A program made the position numbers and the translations under genes. Positions 26,734 to 35,917 of a stretch of 64,000 nt of DNA are shown piece by piece. The stretch lies in NCBI RefSeq assembly GCF_014174405.1, contig NZ_JACEGA010000001.1:1238001-1302000 (forward strand). The letters are read 5' to 3'. Position 1 is the first letter of the stretch; each line of letters opens with the position of its first letter. The notes under the pieces are model-generated. The model worked only from the letters and a program-made list of their open reading frames with translations, was not told the origin of the DNA and made no database searches. The DNA comes from Variimorphobacter saccharofermentans. Lineage in GTDB: Bacteria > Bacillota > Clostridia > Lachnospirales > Lachnospiraceae.

Positions 26734-29700
26734 ATGAAAAATAATGAAATGAGAAATCGATTATTTAAGCTTCATGCAAAGTTCTTGTTTATTTTCGGCT
26801 TAGTATACTTATTCTTTGCATTCGTAAAAGCAGAAGAAGTGTATGCTTCAGAAACAAGTGTAACATCCGATCATAAACCAGTTACGTATTATGTGTCTCC
26901 TAATGGTTCCGATGATGAGAAAAATAAAGGAACTTCGATCGACACTCCGTTTAAGACAATCGGCAAGGTAGCAAAACTTGTGAAACCAGGAGATACGGTA
27001 TATCTTAGGGAAGGGGTATATCATGAGGCTCCGGAAATAACAATTAGTGGAGAAAGTGGTAAGCCTATAACTTGGGAGTGCTATCAGAATGAAAAAGTAA
27101 TAATTGACGGATCAGATCGTGAATGTAACCGAGCGGCATATGGAGCCCTTGCACATCAACTCACTATTCGATGTGCTTACAATATTTTCAAAGGTTTTTC
27201 AGTAATAAATGGTCCAAGCCATGGAATTCATGATCATGAAACAGCACATGATAATACATATATAGATATCGAATCCAGTAACCATAATGGTAAGGGATTT
27301 TATATTGATGGATATAACAATACATTCATCCGTTGCGTATCGAGCTATAATTTTGATTTTCAAGGTTTACCCAATGATACGGGATATGATAATCCGGGAG
27401 AACATGGGGATGGCTTTGGCCTGATCGGGAAAAGTAATACATTAATTGAATGTGTTGCCTATAATAACTCCGATGATGGTTATGATACTTATAATGGTGG
27501 ATATAATGAGTTTCGAAAATGTGTTGCCTATGAGAACGGTACATCGAATGGGTGTAGCATTCGTGCGTCATTGGTTCCATGGCAGTCGAAGTATGGCAAA
27601 TTCTTAGGAGATGGGAATGGCTTCAAGTTAGGGAATGGACCATATAATATAGTGATTCAATGCATCTCCTATAAAAATACGCGCGATGGTTTTTCGACAA
27701 ATGGTGGAATAGGAAATATACTTATTAATTGTACGGCTTATGATAACTTGCCTAACTATAATCTATATAAGAATTATAATACAGCAATCAATTGTCTGTC
27801 CTATCCTAATGTATTTGATATTCCTGAAATTGGCATCAAAACGATTAATCAAGAGGTTGAAAATTATACGAAACAATACACCAATTCATGGAATAGTACA
27901 CTACAGCCAGAAGTTCAGGTTACGGCTAATGACTTTCTGAGTCTGGATCCTAGTAGTCCAAACTTCTTAAAGTTATCACCGAATAGTAAACTAGTTAATT
28001 CCGGAACCGCATTATCGAGTATCGATTTATCGAATGAATTAGATGGAAGAGAAATCGTAGTGGAAGGTATGATTGGACAGCCTGACATTGGAGCTTATGA
28101 ATGTGACTTACCGATATCAAAGAATCTGCCTGTTATTTCAAATATTAAAGTTGAGGCAGTCACAACCAATGAAGCAACTATAACATGGAATACGAATCGA
28201 ATAACAAAATCCAAAATTGAGTATGGTACATCAGATCTATTTGGTCAATCAACTTCTTACACAGGAGAATACAAAAAAGAATTTTCGCAGAAGTTGACGA
28301 ATTTAAAACCGGATACCGTGTATTATTTCAGAATCGTTAGTACGGATAATAATGGGGTGCAGGGCATATCGGATGTTTTCGCCTTTACGACAGATTTCAT
28401 AACGCCTGAAAAACCTGCCAATACAGTGATCTACGAAGCGGAAGCAGGTCTATTAGAAAATGGAGCACGAATATCAAGAGAATTTAATAACTATTCAGGT
28501 GATGGATTTGTATGTGGTTTTGGAAATGATGGAGCCAAAGTTTCCTTCAAAGTAAATGTACCGGTAGCCGCGGATTATAAAATATTTATTCGATATGCCA
28601 ATGCGAGCGAAGCTGAAAAAAGCTTAAGTATTTATGTGAACGGAACTGACGTACAACAGACATTTCTGCCAAAGCAGTCCAGCTGGAGGCGTTGGGTTGA
28701 TAAAGAAGAGATAATTCATTTAAATGCAGGTGAAAATATAGTATCGTTGGTAAGAGATCCTGATGATGGAGGTTGCTGTAATATTGATTTTATCGCGATT
28801 GATACGAGTATTAAGGATTACAAAGCTCCTGCTATCACCGAAATTACAACGAATATAGTTTCTGAGGAAGAAATAGAGGTTAACTGGAGTACCGATGAAA
28901 ACAGCTATTCTTATATAGAATATGGAGAAACTTCCTATTATGGATATGTAACTGATCAAAATAAGATAATTACGACTCAGCACTCAGTGAGAATAACAGA
29001 CTTAACACCGGGTACAACGTATTACTATCGAATCATTAGTAAGGATGCAGAGGGTAATACATCCTGCTCTGAGGAATTAACGTTTACAACGAAGGAAAAA
29101 GTCATTGTGGAGACGAGATATGAGGCAGAGGCTGCAACATTAACCGGAGGTGCACGTAAAGCCTACGATCATGAGGGGTATTCAGGAAGTGGATTTGTAT
29201 GTGGTTACGGAAATGATGGTGCAGACACGGAGTTTACAGTCAAAGCAACAAGCGCGGGACTGTATCGTTTATGTATTCGATATGCGAATGCAAGTGGTTC
29301 TGATAAAAGTTTAAGTATCTATGTAAACGGTGTTGATGTGAAACAGACAATATTTGCAAAAATGTCTGCATGGAATCAATGGGCAGATTGTTACGAGATT
29401 ATCGAATTGAAGGAAGGTATTAATACTATTTCTTTACGACGTGATCTGGAAGATGGAGGCTGTTGCAACATAGACTATATAGAAGTAAATCCACTTGTTG
29501 ATATAAAGATAGAAGCAGAGGATGCACAATTAAGCGGAGGTGCATTTGTAGCGAATGACTTACCAGGCTATTCTGGTGATTACTTTGTATGCGGTTATGG
29601 TAACGAAGGAGCAGAAACTAGCTTTGATGTAAACATCCCTATGAATGGAGAATATACCGTAGTCTTACAATATGCCAATGCAAGTGAAAATGATAAGACA

Positions 29701-29889
29701 TTAAGCGTATATGTGAATGGAGTAGATGTGCAGCAGGTCATGTTATATAGGACAGCAAACTGGATGACGGTAAGTAAAGTATATATGACGTTGCAATTAA
29801 AGGCAGGAGATAATAAAATAGCATTTCGTAGAGATCCAGATGACGGAGGGACATGTAACCTGGATTATATCATCATACAATCAAAATAA
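26734..29889 (+). CDS. Secreted family-9-like pectate lyase with FN3 and CBM35-type modules
   Basis: The 1051-residue protein has a long N-terminal signal (hydrophobic core about 14-31, ending VYASE). Residues 50-445 form a right-handed parallel beta-helix. GDGFGL near 226, SDDGYDTYNGG near 246 and GNGFKLG near 295 fit the calcium site and catalytic lysine of polysaccharide lyase family 9, so cleavage of polygalacturonate is likely. Then come FN3 (about 466-555), CBM (565-690), FN3 (699-788), CBM (792-918) and CBM (922-1051). The three binding modules share EAEA, GYSG, FVCG and DGGCCNIDYI-like segments and resemble CBM35 or CBM6. The gene has its own promoter and stands alone. Multi-CBM secreted lyases fit plant-cell-wall degradation. 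Confidence 0.85.
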   Translation: MKNNEMRNRLFKLHAKFLFIFGLVYLFFAFVKAEEVYASETSVTSDHKPVTYYVSPNGSDDEKNKGTSIDTPFKTIGKVAKLVKPGDTVYLREGVYHEAPEITISGESGKPITWECYQNEKVIIDGSDRECNRAAYGALAHQLTIRCAYNIFKGFSVINGPSHGIHDHETAHDNTYIDIESSNHNGKGFYIDGYNNTFIRCVSSYNFDFQGLPNDTGYDNPGEHGDGFGLIGKSNTLIECVAYNNSDDGYDTYNGGYNEFRKCVAYENGTSNGCSIRASLVPWQSKYGKFLGDGNGFKLGNGPYNIVIQCISYKNTRDGFSTNGGIGNILINCTAYDNLPNYNLYKNYNTAINCLSYPNVFDIPEIGIKTINQEVENYTKQYTNSWNSTLQPEVQVTANDFLSLDPSSPNFLKLSPNSKLVNSGTALSSIDLSNELDGREIVVEGMIGQPDIGAYECDLPISKNLPVISNIKVEAVTTNEATITWNTNRITKSKIEYGTSDLFGQSTSYTGEYKKEFSQKLTNLKPDTVYYFRIVSTDNNGVQGISDVFAFTTDFITPEKPANTVIYEAEAGLLENGARISREFNNYSGDGFVCGFGNDGAKVSFKVNVPVAADYKIFIRYANASEAEKSLSIYVNGTDVQQTFLPKQSSWRRWVDKEEIIHLNAGENIVSLVRDPDDGGCCNIDFIAIDTSIKDYKAPAITEITTNIVSEEEIEVNWSTDENSYSYIEYGETSYYGYVTDQNKIITTQHSVRITDLTPGTTYYYRIISKDAEGNTSCSEELTFTTKEKVIVETRYEAEAATLTGGARKAYDHEGYSGSGFVCGYGNDGADTEFTVKATSAGLYRLCIRYANASGSDKSLSIYVNGVDVKQTIFAKMSAWNQWADCYEIIELKEGINTISLRRDLEDGGCCNIDYIEVNPLVDIKIEAEDAQLSGGAFVANDLPGYSGDYFVCGYGNEGAETSFDVNIPMNGEYTVVLQYANASENDKTLSVYVNGVDVQQVMLYRTANWMTVSKVYMTLQLKAGDNKIAFRRDPDDGGTCNLDYIIIQSK

Positions 29890-30014
29890 TCAGACTACTA
29901 TTGCTTAAGTGAAGTATTATTATATCACAGCCAGTACAAATACCTGCTAAAATCTTCTTGTGCTCATGTATACTTCTAACTAATTTTACAAGTAAGTTTT
30001 TATTTTTTGATTTA

Positions 30015-30152
30015 TCAATTTCGCTCCCCAGTTAATATAAAAATATCAATATCTTTTTCATCAACTTCGTTAAGATTTAATGATGCTAAAATCGTGATTC
30101 CTTCACTGGTTAATATTTCTTTGTCTCCGTCGGTAGCAATAATTACATCATT
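30015..30152 (-). pseudogene. Remnant of a DJ-1/PfpI family gene
   Basis: The last 45 codons of a minus-strand frame read NDVIIATDGDKEILTSEGI then NLNEVDEKDIDIFILTGERN and stop. This is the region of DJ-1/PfpI (ThiJ) proteins before the nucleophile elbow, where the normal sequence continues with FILPGG; here it ends. The residues before it (hydrophobic, no family likeness) are probably non-coding. It is a decayed fragment without catalytic cysteine. No transposon is seen beside it. Confidence 0.55.
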
Positions 30153-30220
30153 TTTTGTATTAAGTGGCGAAGCCCTTTTGTGACGAAGAAGACAATGAAT
30201 CAAATAAATGTAAATTGAAA

Positions 30221-30250
30221 TTGATTTCCCTGTCTTTATTATAGTATAAT
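30221..30250 (+). promoter_or_regulatory. Candidate promoter of the PAS-GGDEF gene
   Basis: TTGATT at 30221-30226 and TATAAT at 30245-30250 are separated by 18 bp, about 170 bp before the start codon. The long leader (30256-30422) holds no other recognisable element. Confidence 0.45.
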
Positions 30251-30422
30251 AATAAAGACACACTGATTTCATTAGACCTTTTTTTGATAATATAACGGAG
30301 CTGTATCTCTTCCTTCCTGTACCATATGTCCATATATTGTTGTACAACCTGGTATTGGGAAGTAATATAGAACGGTTTATCACTTTGTTGCTTATATCAG
30401 TGTATAGGCTGGGGGGCATATT

Positions 30423-31829
30423 ATGAAACTGATTGAAATTCTAAATAATTATTCGATCGTTTTTTTGACATTGATAATTATCATTATTAGTGCCTGTATT
30501 ATTATTTTGACATTTAATCTATATAACCGTTTGAAAAGCAGGAAAGAGACTACACGAGCAACGGTAGAATTAAATAAAATCACAAATAATATTCGTGCAG
30601 GATTGGTTCATTTCATTCTTGAGGATGATTGTAGAATTATTTATGCCAGTAAGGGCTTCTATGAATTGCTTGGCTATGATGAAGCCGAGGATGTATCGAA
30701 GAAAACGGTAACCTTGTCCCAATATGTTGATGTCAAAGATAAATACTTTTATCGTAACATAAGGGAACAACTGTCCAATGAAATGATACGATGTGAGATT
30801 CGTATGATTACCAAGAGTGGAGCCATACTATATGGATTGATGTATGGTAGCAGTACGACGGGACATGATGGAAAGCATACCATATCGGTTGTATTGGTAG
30901 ATATTACAGAACAAAAGCAGATGCAGGAGCTTATCCTCCTGGAGGGAGAGCGCTATCGAATTGCAGCAGAGCTCTCAAAGGATGTTCTTTTTGAGTATCA
31001 TATCCGCAATGATGAGATGATCTATAACGAGAGAATGAAAGACTTATTCGGTATTAGTACGAATCAACCAGATTTTATTAAGAACTACACTATGCGAAGG
31101 GATATTATACATCCTGATGACTGGGGTATTTTTCTGGAGCTGTGCCAGGAACTAGCCGAGGGAAAGAGTATCATAGAGGCTGAATTTCGTATGAAAGACC
31201 GTCTTGGTGAATTTATATGGTGCCAGCTTATGGGAAAAACTATTTTCGATGACGATAAGAGACCAATCCGAGTGATTGGTAAGCTGGTTAATGTAGATGC
31301 TCAGAAAAGGGAATTGGAAGCTTTAGAGTTCAAGGCAACCAGAGATCCGCTAACCGGAGTATATAACAAAGAAGTTACCATCAAAAAGATTGATAAATTC
31401 ATATCTGGCAATAAAAACGGCAAACACATGCTGATGTTTATTGACTTTGATAATTTTAAAAGCATCAATGACACATACGGACATTTGCAGGGTGATAAAG
31501 TTTTAAGCTTTGTTATAAGTAAGATTAAGTCTATTTTTTCCGAAGGAGAGATAATAGGCCGAATTGGCGGAGATGAGTTCGTAGTATTTTCAGGAAACAT
31601 CAAAGACATTGAAGATGTTATGTATCGCGCTGAGATACTAAGGAATGCTCTGGATACGACCTATGTTTCTAATATGAAAACAATACCAATCTCAGGTAGC
31701 ATTGGTATTGCCATATATCCGGAAGCCGGACTTCATTATGAGCAATTAATGGATCGTGCCGATCAAGCACTGTATCGTGTGAAAGAGCAGGGAAAGAATA
31801 ATTTTATGCTTTACACACCGACTACTTGA
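30423..31829 (+). CDS. Membrane-anchored PAS-PAS-GGDEF diguanylate cyclase
   Basis: The 468-residue protein has one N-terminal helix (about 10-32), two PAS-like sensor domains (about 50-160 with RIIYASKGFYELLGYDEAED, and 180-295 with IIHPDDWGIF and GEFIWCQLMG) and a GGDEF domain (about 300-465). The synthase motif is intact (GRIGGDEFVVFSG). No EAL domain is present, so it should only make c-di-GMP, in response to a signal sensed by PAS. Its 3' end overlaps the convergent flippase gene by 8 bp. Start ATG at 30423 follows GGGGGG, a weak ribosome site. Confidence 0.85.
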   Translation: MKLIEILNNYSIVFLTLIIIIISACIIILTFNLYNRLKSRKETTRATVELNKITNNIRAGLVHFILEDDCRIIYASKGFYELLGYDEAEDVSKKTVTLSQYVDVKDKYFYRNIREQLSNEMIRCEIRMITKSGAILYGLMYGSSTTGHDGKHTISVVLVDITEQKQMQELILLEGERYRIAAELSKDVLFEYHIRNDEMIYNERMKDLFGISTNQPDFIKNYTMRRDIIHPDDWGIFLELCQELAEGKSIIEAEFRMKDRLGEFIWCQLMGKTIFDDDKRPIRVIGKLVNVDAQKRELEALEFKATRDPLTGVYNKEVTIKKIDKFISGNKNGKHMLMFIDFDNFKSINDTYGHLQGDKVLSFVISKIKSIFSEGEIIGRIGGDEFVVFSGNIKDIEDVMYRAEILRNALDTTYVSNMKTIPISGSIGIAIYPEAGLHYEQLMDRADQALYRVKEQGKNNFMLYTPTT

Positions 31830-33399
31830 GATCCTTTTTGGACACGCCTCCGGTGATAATTAATAAACCAACACTGATGACGCACAACAAGAAGCAGAAG
31901 ATTAGTAATAATACTACTTCCTTTAGTTTCGTCATCTTTTTTACGTAATCATAGCTTTCCTTGAGAAGAAAGCCAGATAAAGCAACCACCAGCCCTGGCT
32001 TGACAAGAGAGTTAACAGAATCCAGGTTGAAAGAAATGTTCTTCATTACAGCAGCGATATCCAAAGTGGTTATAATTAACTGCCCGATCAGAAGAGATAT
32101 CAGATAACCGTTGATGCCCTTAGCTGGGATTAAAAAAATAATTAATAGAATTTTGCATAGAGTACCTACGACAGAATTAAAAAAGGTAATATGAGCCTTT
32201 CCTAGTCCGTTGATAATACTTCCCAAGGTAGTAGTCAGGTATATAAATGGGCAGAGCCATGCAAGAATCATTAAATAATGTCCGGCTGAATCGTTATGAA
32301 ACACCGCATTGCCAAGATCTCTGCCAAATAGAATAAATACTCCGGTGCTTATAATACCGATGATCAGGCTGTACTTTATCGAGACAGTGGTAGTCTTGCC
32401 TATCAGTTTATCATTATTTACGGCTTGAGCCTCCGATATTGTTGGAAGAAGCAGAACTGCCAGAGCATTGGTAATTGCGGTCGGAAACATGATAAAGGGA
32501 ATGGACATACCATTTAGGATACCAAAGGTAATTAAGGAATCCTGGGTGCTGAGTCCATATCTTCGGAGCAAGGTGGGAATCATGATGGACTCTATGCTAT
32601 GCAGCAGGCTTATAAGCAGCCGGTTTGCGGATAGTGGGACTGCCAGATTTAGCAGACTCTTTATAATTTGTTTACGTGCTGTTGTGACAGCATTGGGGTC
32701 CGGACCGTTCAGTATTAATTCTGAGGGCGATTTTGTGATAAATAAGGAAAATAAATTGTATAAACAAGAAGCAATTTCACCAATTACAATACCGAGTACT
32801 GCCAGTTCACAGGTAATCTTAATATTACCTTCCCCCAGTTTAAGAGCAACCAGATATACGATCAGGACACGAATAATCTGCTCTAGTAGTTGAGTGGAAG
32901 CCGGTACGCCGGCTTTTTTTAGTCCGTAATAATATCCATTGGTACAGGAAGTAATAGCGCAGAAGGGAAATACAAGGGCTAATATCTTAAGGGAATCGCT
33001 GCTTCGCATTTCCAATAAAAAATGTCTCGCAATGAAATCGGCTTTCACATATACAAGTAAGGATAACACAATTGCCATTGAGACAGAAAGAACCAGACCG
33101 ATTCGTAGAATTCTTGTAGCATTCTTTGGATTGCGTTTTGCCAGTTCGGCAGAAACTAATCTGGAAATCGAGGTTTGAATGCCGGTTGCATAGATTGTGA
33201 AGCATATGGTATATACCGGAAATATCAATTGATAGATACCAAGTAGTTCCGCATCCATGGCGTTAGATAAAAAAATACGATAAAAGAAACCAATAAAGCG
33301 GGTAATAAATCCAGCCATGGTTAGAATTATGGTTCCTTTTAGTATATTGATTCGATTCATTCGACTAATTTCTTGTACGGTTAACACCTTTTTGCTCAT
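31822..33399 (-). CDS. SpoVB/MurJ-like polysaccharide or lipid II flippase
   Basis: The 525-residue protein has about 14 transmembrane helices and matches the MOP (MviN/Wzx/SpoVB) exporter superfamily. The N-terminus (LKGTIILTMAGFITRFIGFFYRIFLS) and LIFPVYTICFTIYATGIQTSISRLVSAELA are typical of stage V sporulation protein B-type flippases, which move lipid-linked cell-wall or spore-cortex precursors. The exact lipid is not known. The start codon is followed by an unusual polar segment (MSKKVLTVQEISRMNR) before the first helix. It overlaps the convergent PAS-GGDEF gene tail-to-tail by 8 bp. Confidence 0.85.
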   Translation of the reverse strand: MSKKVLTVQEISRMNRINILKGTIILTMAGFITRFIGFFYRIFLSNAMDAELLGIYQLIFPVYTICFTIYATGIQTSISRLVSAELAKRNPKNATRILRIGLVLSVSMAIVLSLLVYVKADFIARHFLLEMRSSDSLKILALVFPFCAITSCTNGYYYGLKKAGVPASTQLLEQIIRVLIVYLVALKLGEGNIKITCELAVLGIVIGEIASCLYNLFSLFITKSPSELILNGPDPNAVTTARKQIIKSLLNLAVPLSANRLLISLLHSIESIMIPTLLRRYGLSTQDSLITFGILNGMSIPFIMFPTAITNALAVLLLPTISEAQAVNNDKLIGKTTTVSIKYSLIIGIISTGVFILFGRDLGNAVFHNDSAGHYLMILAWLCPFIYLTTTLGSIINGLGKAHITFFNSVVGTLCKILLIIFLIPAKGINGYLISLLIGQLIITTLDIAAVMKNISFNLDSVNSLVKPGLVVALSGFLLKESYDYVKKMTKLKEVVLLLIFCFLLCVISVGLLIITGGVSKKDLK

Positions 33400-33543
33400 A
33401 GAGATTCCTTAAAAGCTTTTTATTCATATATATTTGCAGAGCGAAGAACTTATGTTACAGAGAAATGGAATTATTCTTACAGTTATCTACAAATAGTCTA
33501 ATAAATAGAAAGAGGTATAGGAATTTTTTATGTAAAAAAACAA

Positions 33544-33572
33544 TTGACAGGAAAAACAGATAGTGATATATT
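33544..33572 (+). promoter_or_regulatory. Promoter of the isc operon
   Basis: TTGACA at 33544-33549 and TATATT at 33567-33572 are exactly 17 bp apart, 145 bp before iscR. A 15-bp repeat array begins about 15 bp downstream. Confidence 0.75.
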
Positions 33573-33585
33573 TAAATCCAAGTGA

Positions 33586-33645
33586 ATTAATAGGAATTAA
33601 TTTAATAGGAATTGAATTAATAGGAATTAAATTTGTAAGAATTAA
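33586..33645 (+). repeat. 15-bp tandem repeat array, candidate Rrf2/IscR operator
   Basis: The core AATAGGAATT starts at 33589, 33604 and 33619, and a degenerate fourth copy TGTAAGAATT at 33634, all exactly 15 bp apart. The array is inside the 5' leader, right after the promoter. Its place before an Rrf2-family autoregulator makes it a likely repressor landing site. Confidence 0.65.
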
Positions 33646-33715
33646 GATAATAAATGTAAAAATATTTTATAGTAAAGAGCCTTATGATTGGTAAAGAATT
33701 CGAGGTGAATGTGGT

Positions 33716-34186
33716 ATGAAATTATCTACAAAGGGAAGATATGGATTACGAGCAGCAGTAGATCTGGCTGTGCATGCTGATGAAGACACTGTAGCGTTAA
33801 GTCAGATTGCTGAGCGCCAGGGAATATCGATGAACTACCTGGAGCAATTAATAGCGAAGCTGAAAAAGGATGGAATCGTGAAAAGCGTTCGGGGCGCTCA
33901 GGGTGGATATATGCTGGCATTACCGGCTGAAGATATTTCAGTAGGTGATATTCTCAGAGCATTAGAAGGGGATTTGAATCCGGTGGATTGCTCCGAGATT
34001 GTTGGAGATAACAGCTGTCGTAACTCTGATTCCTGTGTAACAAAATATGTATGGAAGCGTATTAGTGATAGTATAAATGATGCAGTAGATGGAATAAAAC
34101 TTTCCGAACTGGTGGCTGAAAGTAAAAGAGTTCAGGCCGAAGCAAGCACCACCGACACTAAAGCAAAGCAAACATGTGGTTTATAA
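33716..34186 (+). CDS. iscR: Rrf2-family transcriptional regulator, IscR type
   Basis: The 156-residue protein has the winged helix of Rrf2 regulators (KGRYGLRAAVDLAVH, SMNYLEQLIAKLKKDGIVKSVRGAQGGYML, about 5-70) and three cysteines C92, C101 and C107 with the X8 and X5 spacing of the IscR [2Fe-2S] site. It probably senses Fe-S cluster status and controls the isc genes behind it. The gene starts with ATG at 33716, preceded by GAGGTG. The 15-bp repeat array in the leader would be its autoregulatory site. The iscS gene follows after 21 bp. Confidence 0.9.
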   Translation: MKLSTKGRYGLRAAVDLAVHADEDTVALSQIAERQGISMNYLEQLIAKLKKDGIVKSVRGAQGGYMLALPAEDISVGDILRALEGDLNPVDCSEIVGDNSCRNSDSCVTKYVWKRISDSINDAVDGIKLSELVAESKRVQAEASTTDTKAKQTCGL

Positions 34187-34207
34187 CATAGATAAGGAGA
34201 TGACAAC

Positions 34208-35386
34208 ATGGAGAATAAAATATACCTAGATAATGCAGCAACGACGAAAACCAGGCCGGAGGTTGTGGAAGCAATGCTTCCTTACTTTACTGAATTATAT
34301 GGGAATCCATCCAGTGTATATGAATTTGCAAACCAAAATAAAAAGGCTGTTGATGAAGCAAGAAAAATCATTGCAAATGCACTTGGAGCTGATATTTCAG
34401 AAATTTACTTTACAGCCGGTGGTTCAGAATCGGATAATTGGGCACTAAAGGCAGCGGTAGATGCATATGCAGACAAGGGAAATCATATCATAACTTCAAA
34501 AATTGAGCATCATGCAATCCTTCATACATGTGAATACTTGGAAAAGCATGGCGTAGAAGTGACCTATGTTGATGTAGATGAGAACGGAATTATTAAACTG
34601 GATCAATTAGAGAAGGCGATACGCCCCACTACAATACTAATATCCGTTATGTTTGCTAATAATGAGATTGGTACCATTCAACCGATTAAGGAAATCGGAG
34701 AAATTGCCAAAAAGCACAAGATTCCATTTCATACAGACGCCGTACAAGCATTTGGACATTTGGATATCAATGTGAATGATTTAGGTATTGATATGCTGAG
34801 TGCAAGTGCGCATAAGCTGAACGGCCCTAAGGGAATTGGTTTCCTTTATATCAGAAAGGGAATTAAAATCCGTTCACTGATTCATGGTGGTGGACAGGAA
34901 CGACAAAGAAGAGCAGGAACGGAAAATGTACCAGGTATCGTAGGATTTGGTAAAGCGGTAGAATTAGCTATGGCAACAATGAAAGAACGGACGGAAAAAG
35001 AAATCAAACTACGCAATTTACTGATGAAACGAGTATTAGAGGAGGTTCCATTCGTTCGGGTAAATGGAGATAAGGTCAAGAGACTTCCGAATAATGTGAA
35101 CTTTAGTTTTCAATTTATAGAAGGAGAATCCTTGCTAATCATGCTGGATATGAACAGGATATGTGCTTCCAGTGGATCCGCATGTACTTCCGGTTCCTTA
35201 GATCCTTCCCATGTATTATTAGCCATCGGACTCCCTCATGAGATCGCCCATGGATCCTTACGATTAACTCTGAGCGAGGAGAATACGGAGGAAGAGATTA
35301 ATTATACAGTGGATAAGATTAAGGAGATTGTAGATAAACTTCGTAAAATGTCTCCGCTTTATGAGGATTTTATTAAAAAGAGATAG
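34208..35386 (+). CDS. iscS: Cysteine desulfurase (IscS/NifS)
   Basis: The 392-residue protein shows all features of a NifS-like cysteine desulfurase: IYLDNAATTKTRPEV at the start, the pyridoxal-phosphate lysine in SASAHKLNGPKG, the GGQERQRRAGTEN segment and the mobile catalytic cysteine in CASSGSACTSGS. It takes sulfur from cysteine and passes it to IscU and to MnmA, both encoded downstream. AAGGAG precedes the ATG. The stop lies 43 bp before iscU. Confidence 0.97.
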   Translation: MENKIYLDNAATTKTRPEVVEAMLPYFTELYGNPSSVYEFANQNKKAVDEARKIIANALGADISEIYFTAGGSESDNWALKAAVDAYADKGNHIITSKIEHHAILHTCEYLEKHGVEVTYVDVDENGIIKLDQLEKAIRPTTILISVMFANNEIGTIQPIKEIGEIAKKHKIPFHTDAVQAFGHLDINVNDLGIDMLSASAHKLNGPKGIGFLYIRKGIKIRSLIHGGGQERQRRAGTENVPGIVGFGKAVELAMATMKERTEKEIKLRNLLMKRVLEEVPFVRVNGDKVKRLPNNVNFSFQFIEGESLLIMLDMNRICASSGSACTSGSLDPSHVLLAIGLPHEIAHGSLRLTLSEENTEEEINYTVDKIKEIVDKLRKMSPLYEDFIKKR

Positions 35387-35429
35387 AAACTTAAGGATAA
35401 ACGGTTGTAAAAAGAATGGAGGATTTACA

Positions 35430-35867
35430 ATGTATACACAGAAAGTAATGGATCATTTTACTAACCCAAGAAATGTTGGTGAAATAGAAAATGCCAGTGG
35501 CGTTGGTACAGTTGGAAACGCAAAATGTGGAGATATCATGCGTATCTATTTAGATATAGATGACAATGGTATTATCAATGATGTGAAATTTAAAACCTTT
35601 GGTTGTGGCGCAGCAGTTGCTACCAGCAGTATGGCTACAGAGCTTGTGAAAGGTAAAAGTGTTAATGAGGCATTAAAGGTTACCAATAAAGCAGTAATGG
35701 AAGCACTTGATGGCTTGCCTCCGGTAAAGGTTCACTGCTCCTTATTAGCAGAAGAAGCGATTCATGCAGCACTCTGGGATTATGCTGAGAAGAAGGGAAT
35801 ACAGATAGAAGGATTAGAGAAGCCAAAGTCAGATATTCATGAAGGAGAAGAACAGATTGAATATTAA
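35430..35867 (+). CDS. iscU: Fe-S cluster assembly scaffold IscU/NifU-like
   Basis: The 145-residue protein matches NifU N-terminal (IscU) scaffolds. The ligands are C33, D35, C59 and C103, in NAKCGDIM, FGCGAA and VHCSLLAEEA. An upstream in-frame codon at 35361 exists but the protein begins at ATG 35430, where GGAGGA is 6 bp before the start and the family N-terminus MYTQKVMDHF begins. It builds [2Fe-2S] clusters with sulfur from IscS. No hscA/hscB, iscA or fdx genes follow, so this is the minimal clostridial set. Confidence 0.93.
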   Translation: MYTQKVMDHFTNPRNVGEIENASGVGTVGNAKCGDIMRIYLDIDDNGIINDVKFKTFGCGAAVATSSMATELVKGKSVNEALKVTNKAVMEALDGLPPVKVHCSLLAEEAIHAALWDYAEKKGIQIEGLEKPKSDIHEGEEQIEY

Positions 35868-35917
35868 CTAGACATGTAAGAAAGACAGATAACGGGTAAT
35901 CATGCCTGGAGGTTAAT

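Noticed and set aside
30153..30419. N-terminal 89 residues of the minus-strand frame holding the DJ-1 remnant
   Set aside because: No family likeness, no ribosome site, and it covers the promoter region of the PAS-GGDEF gene.
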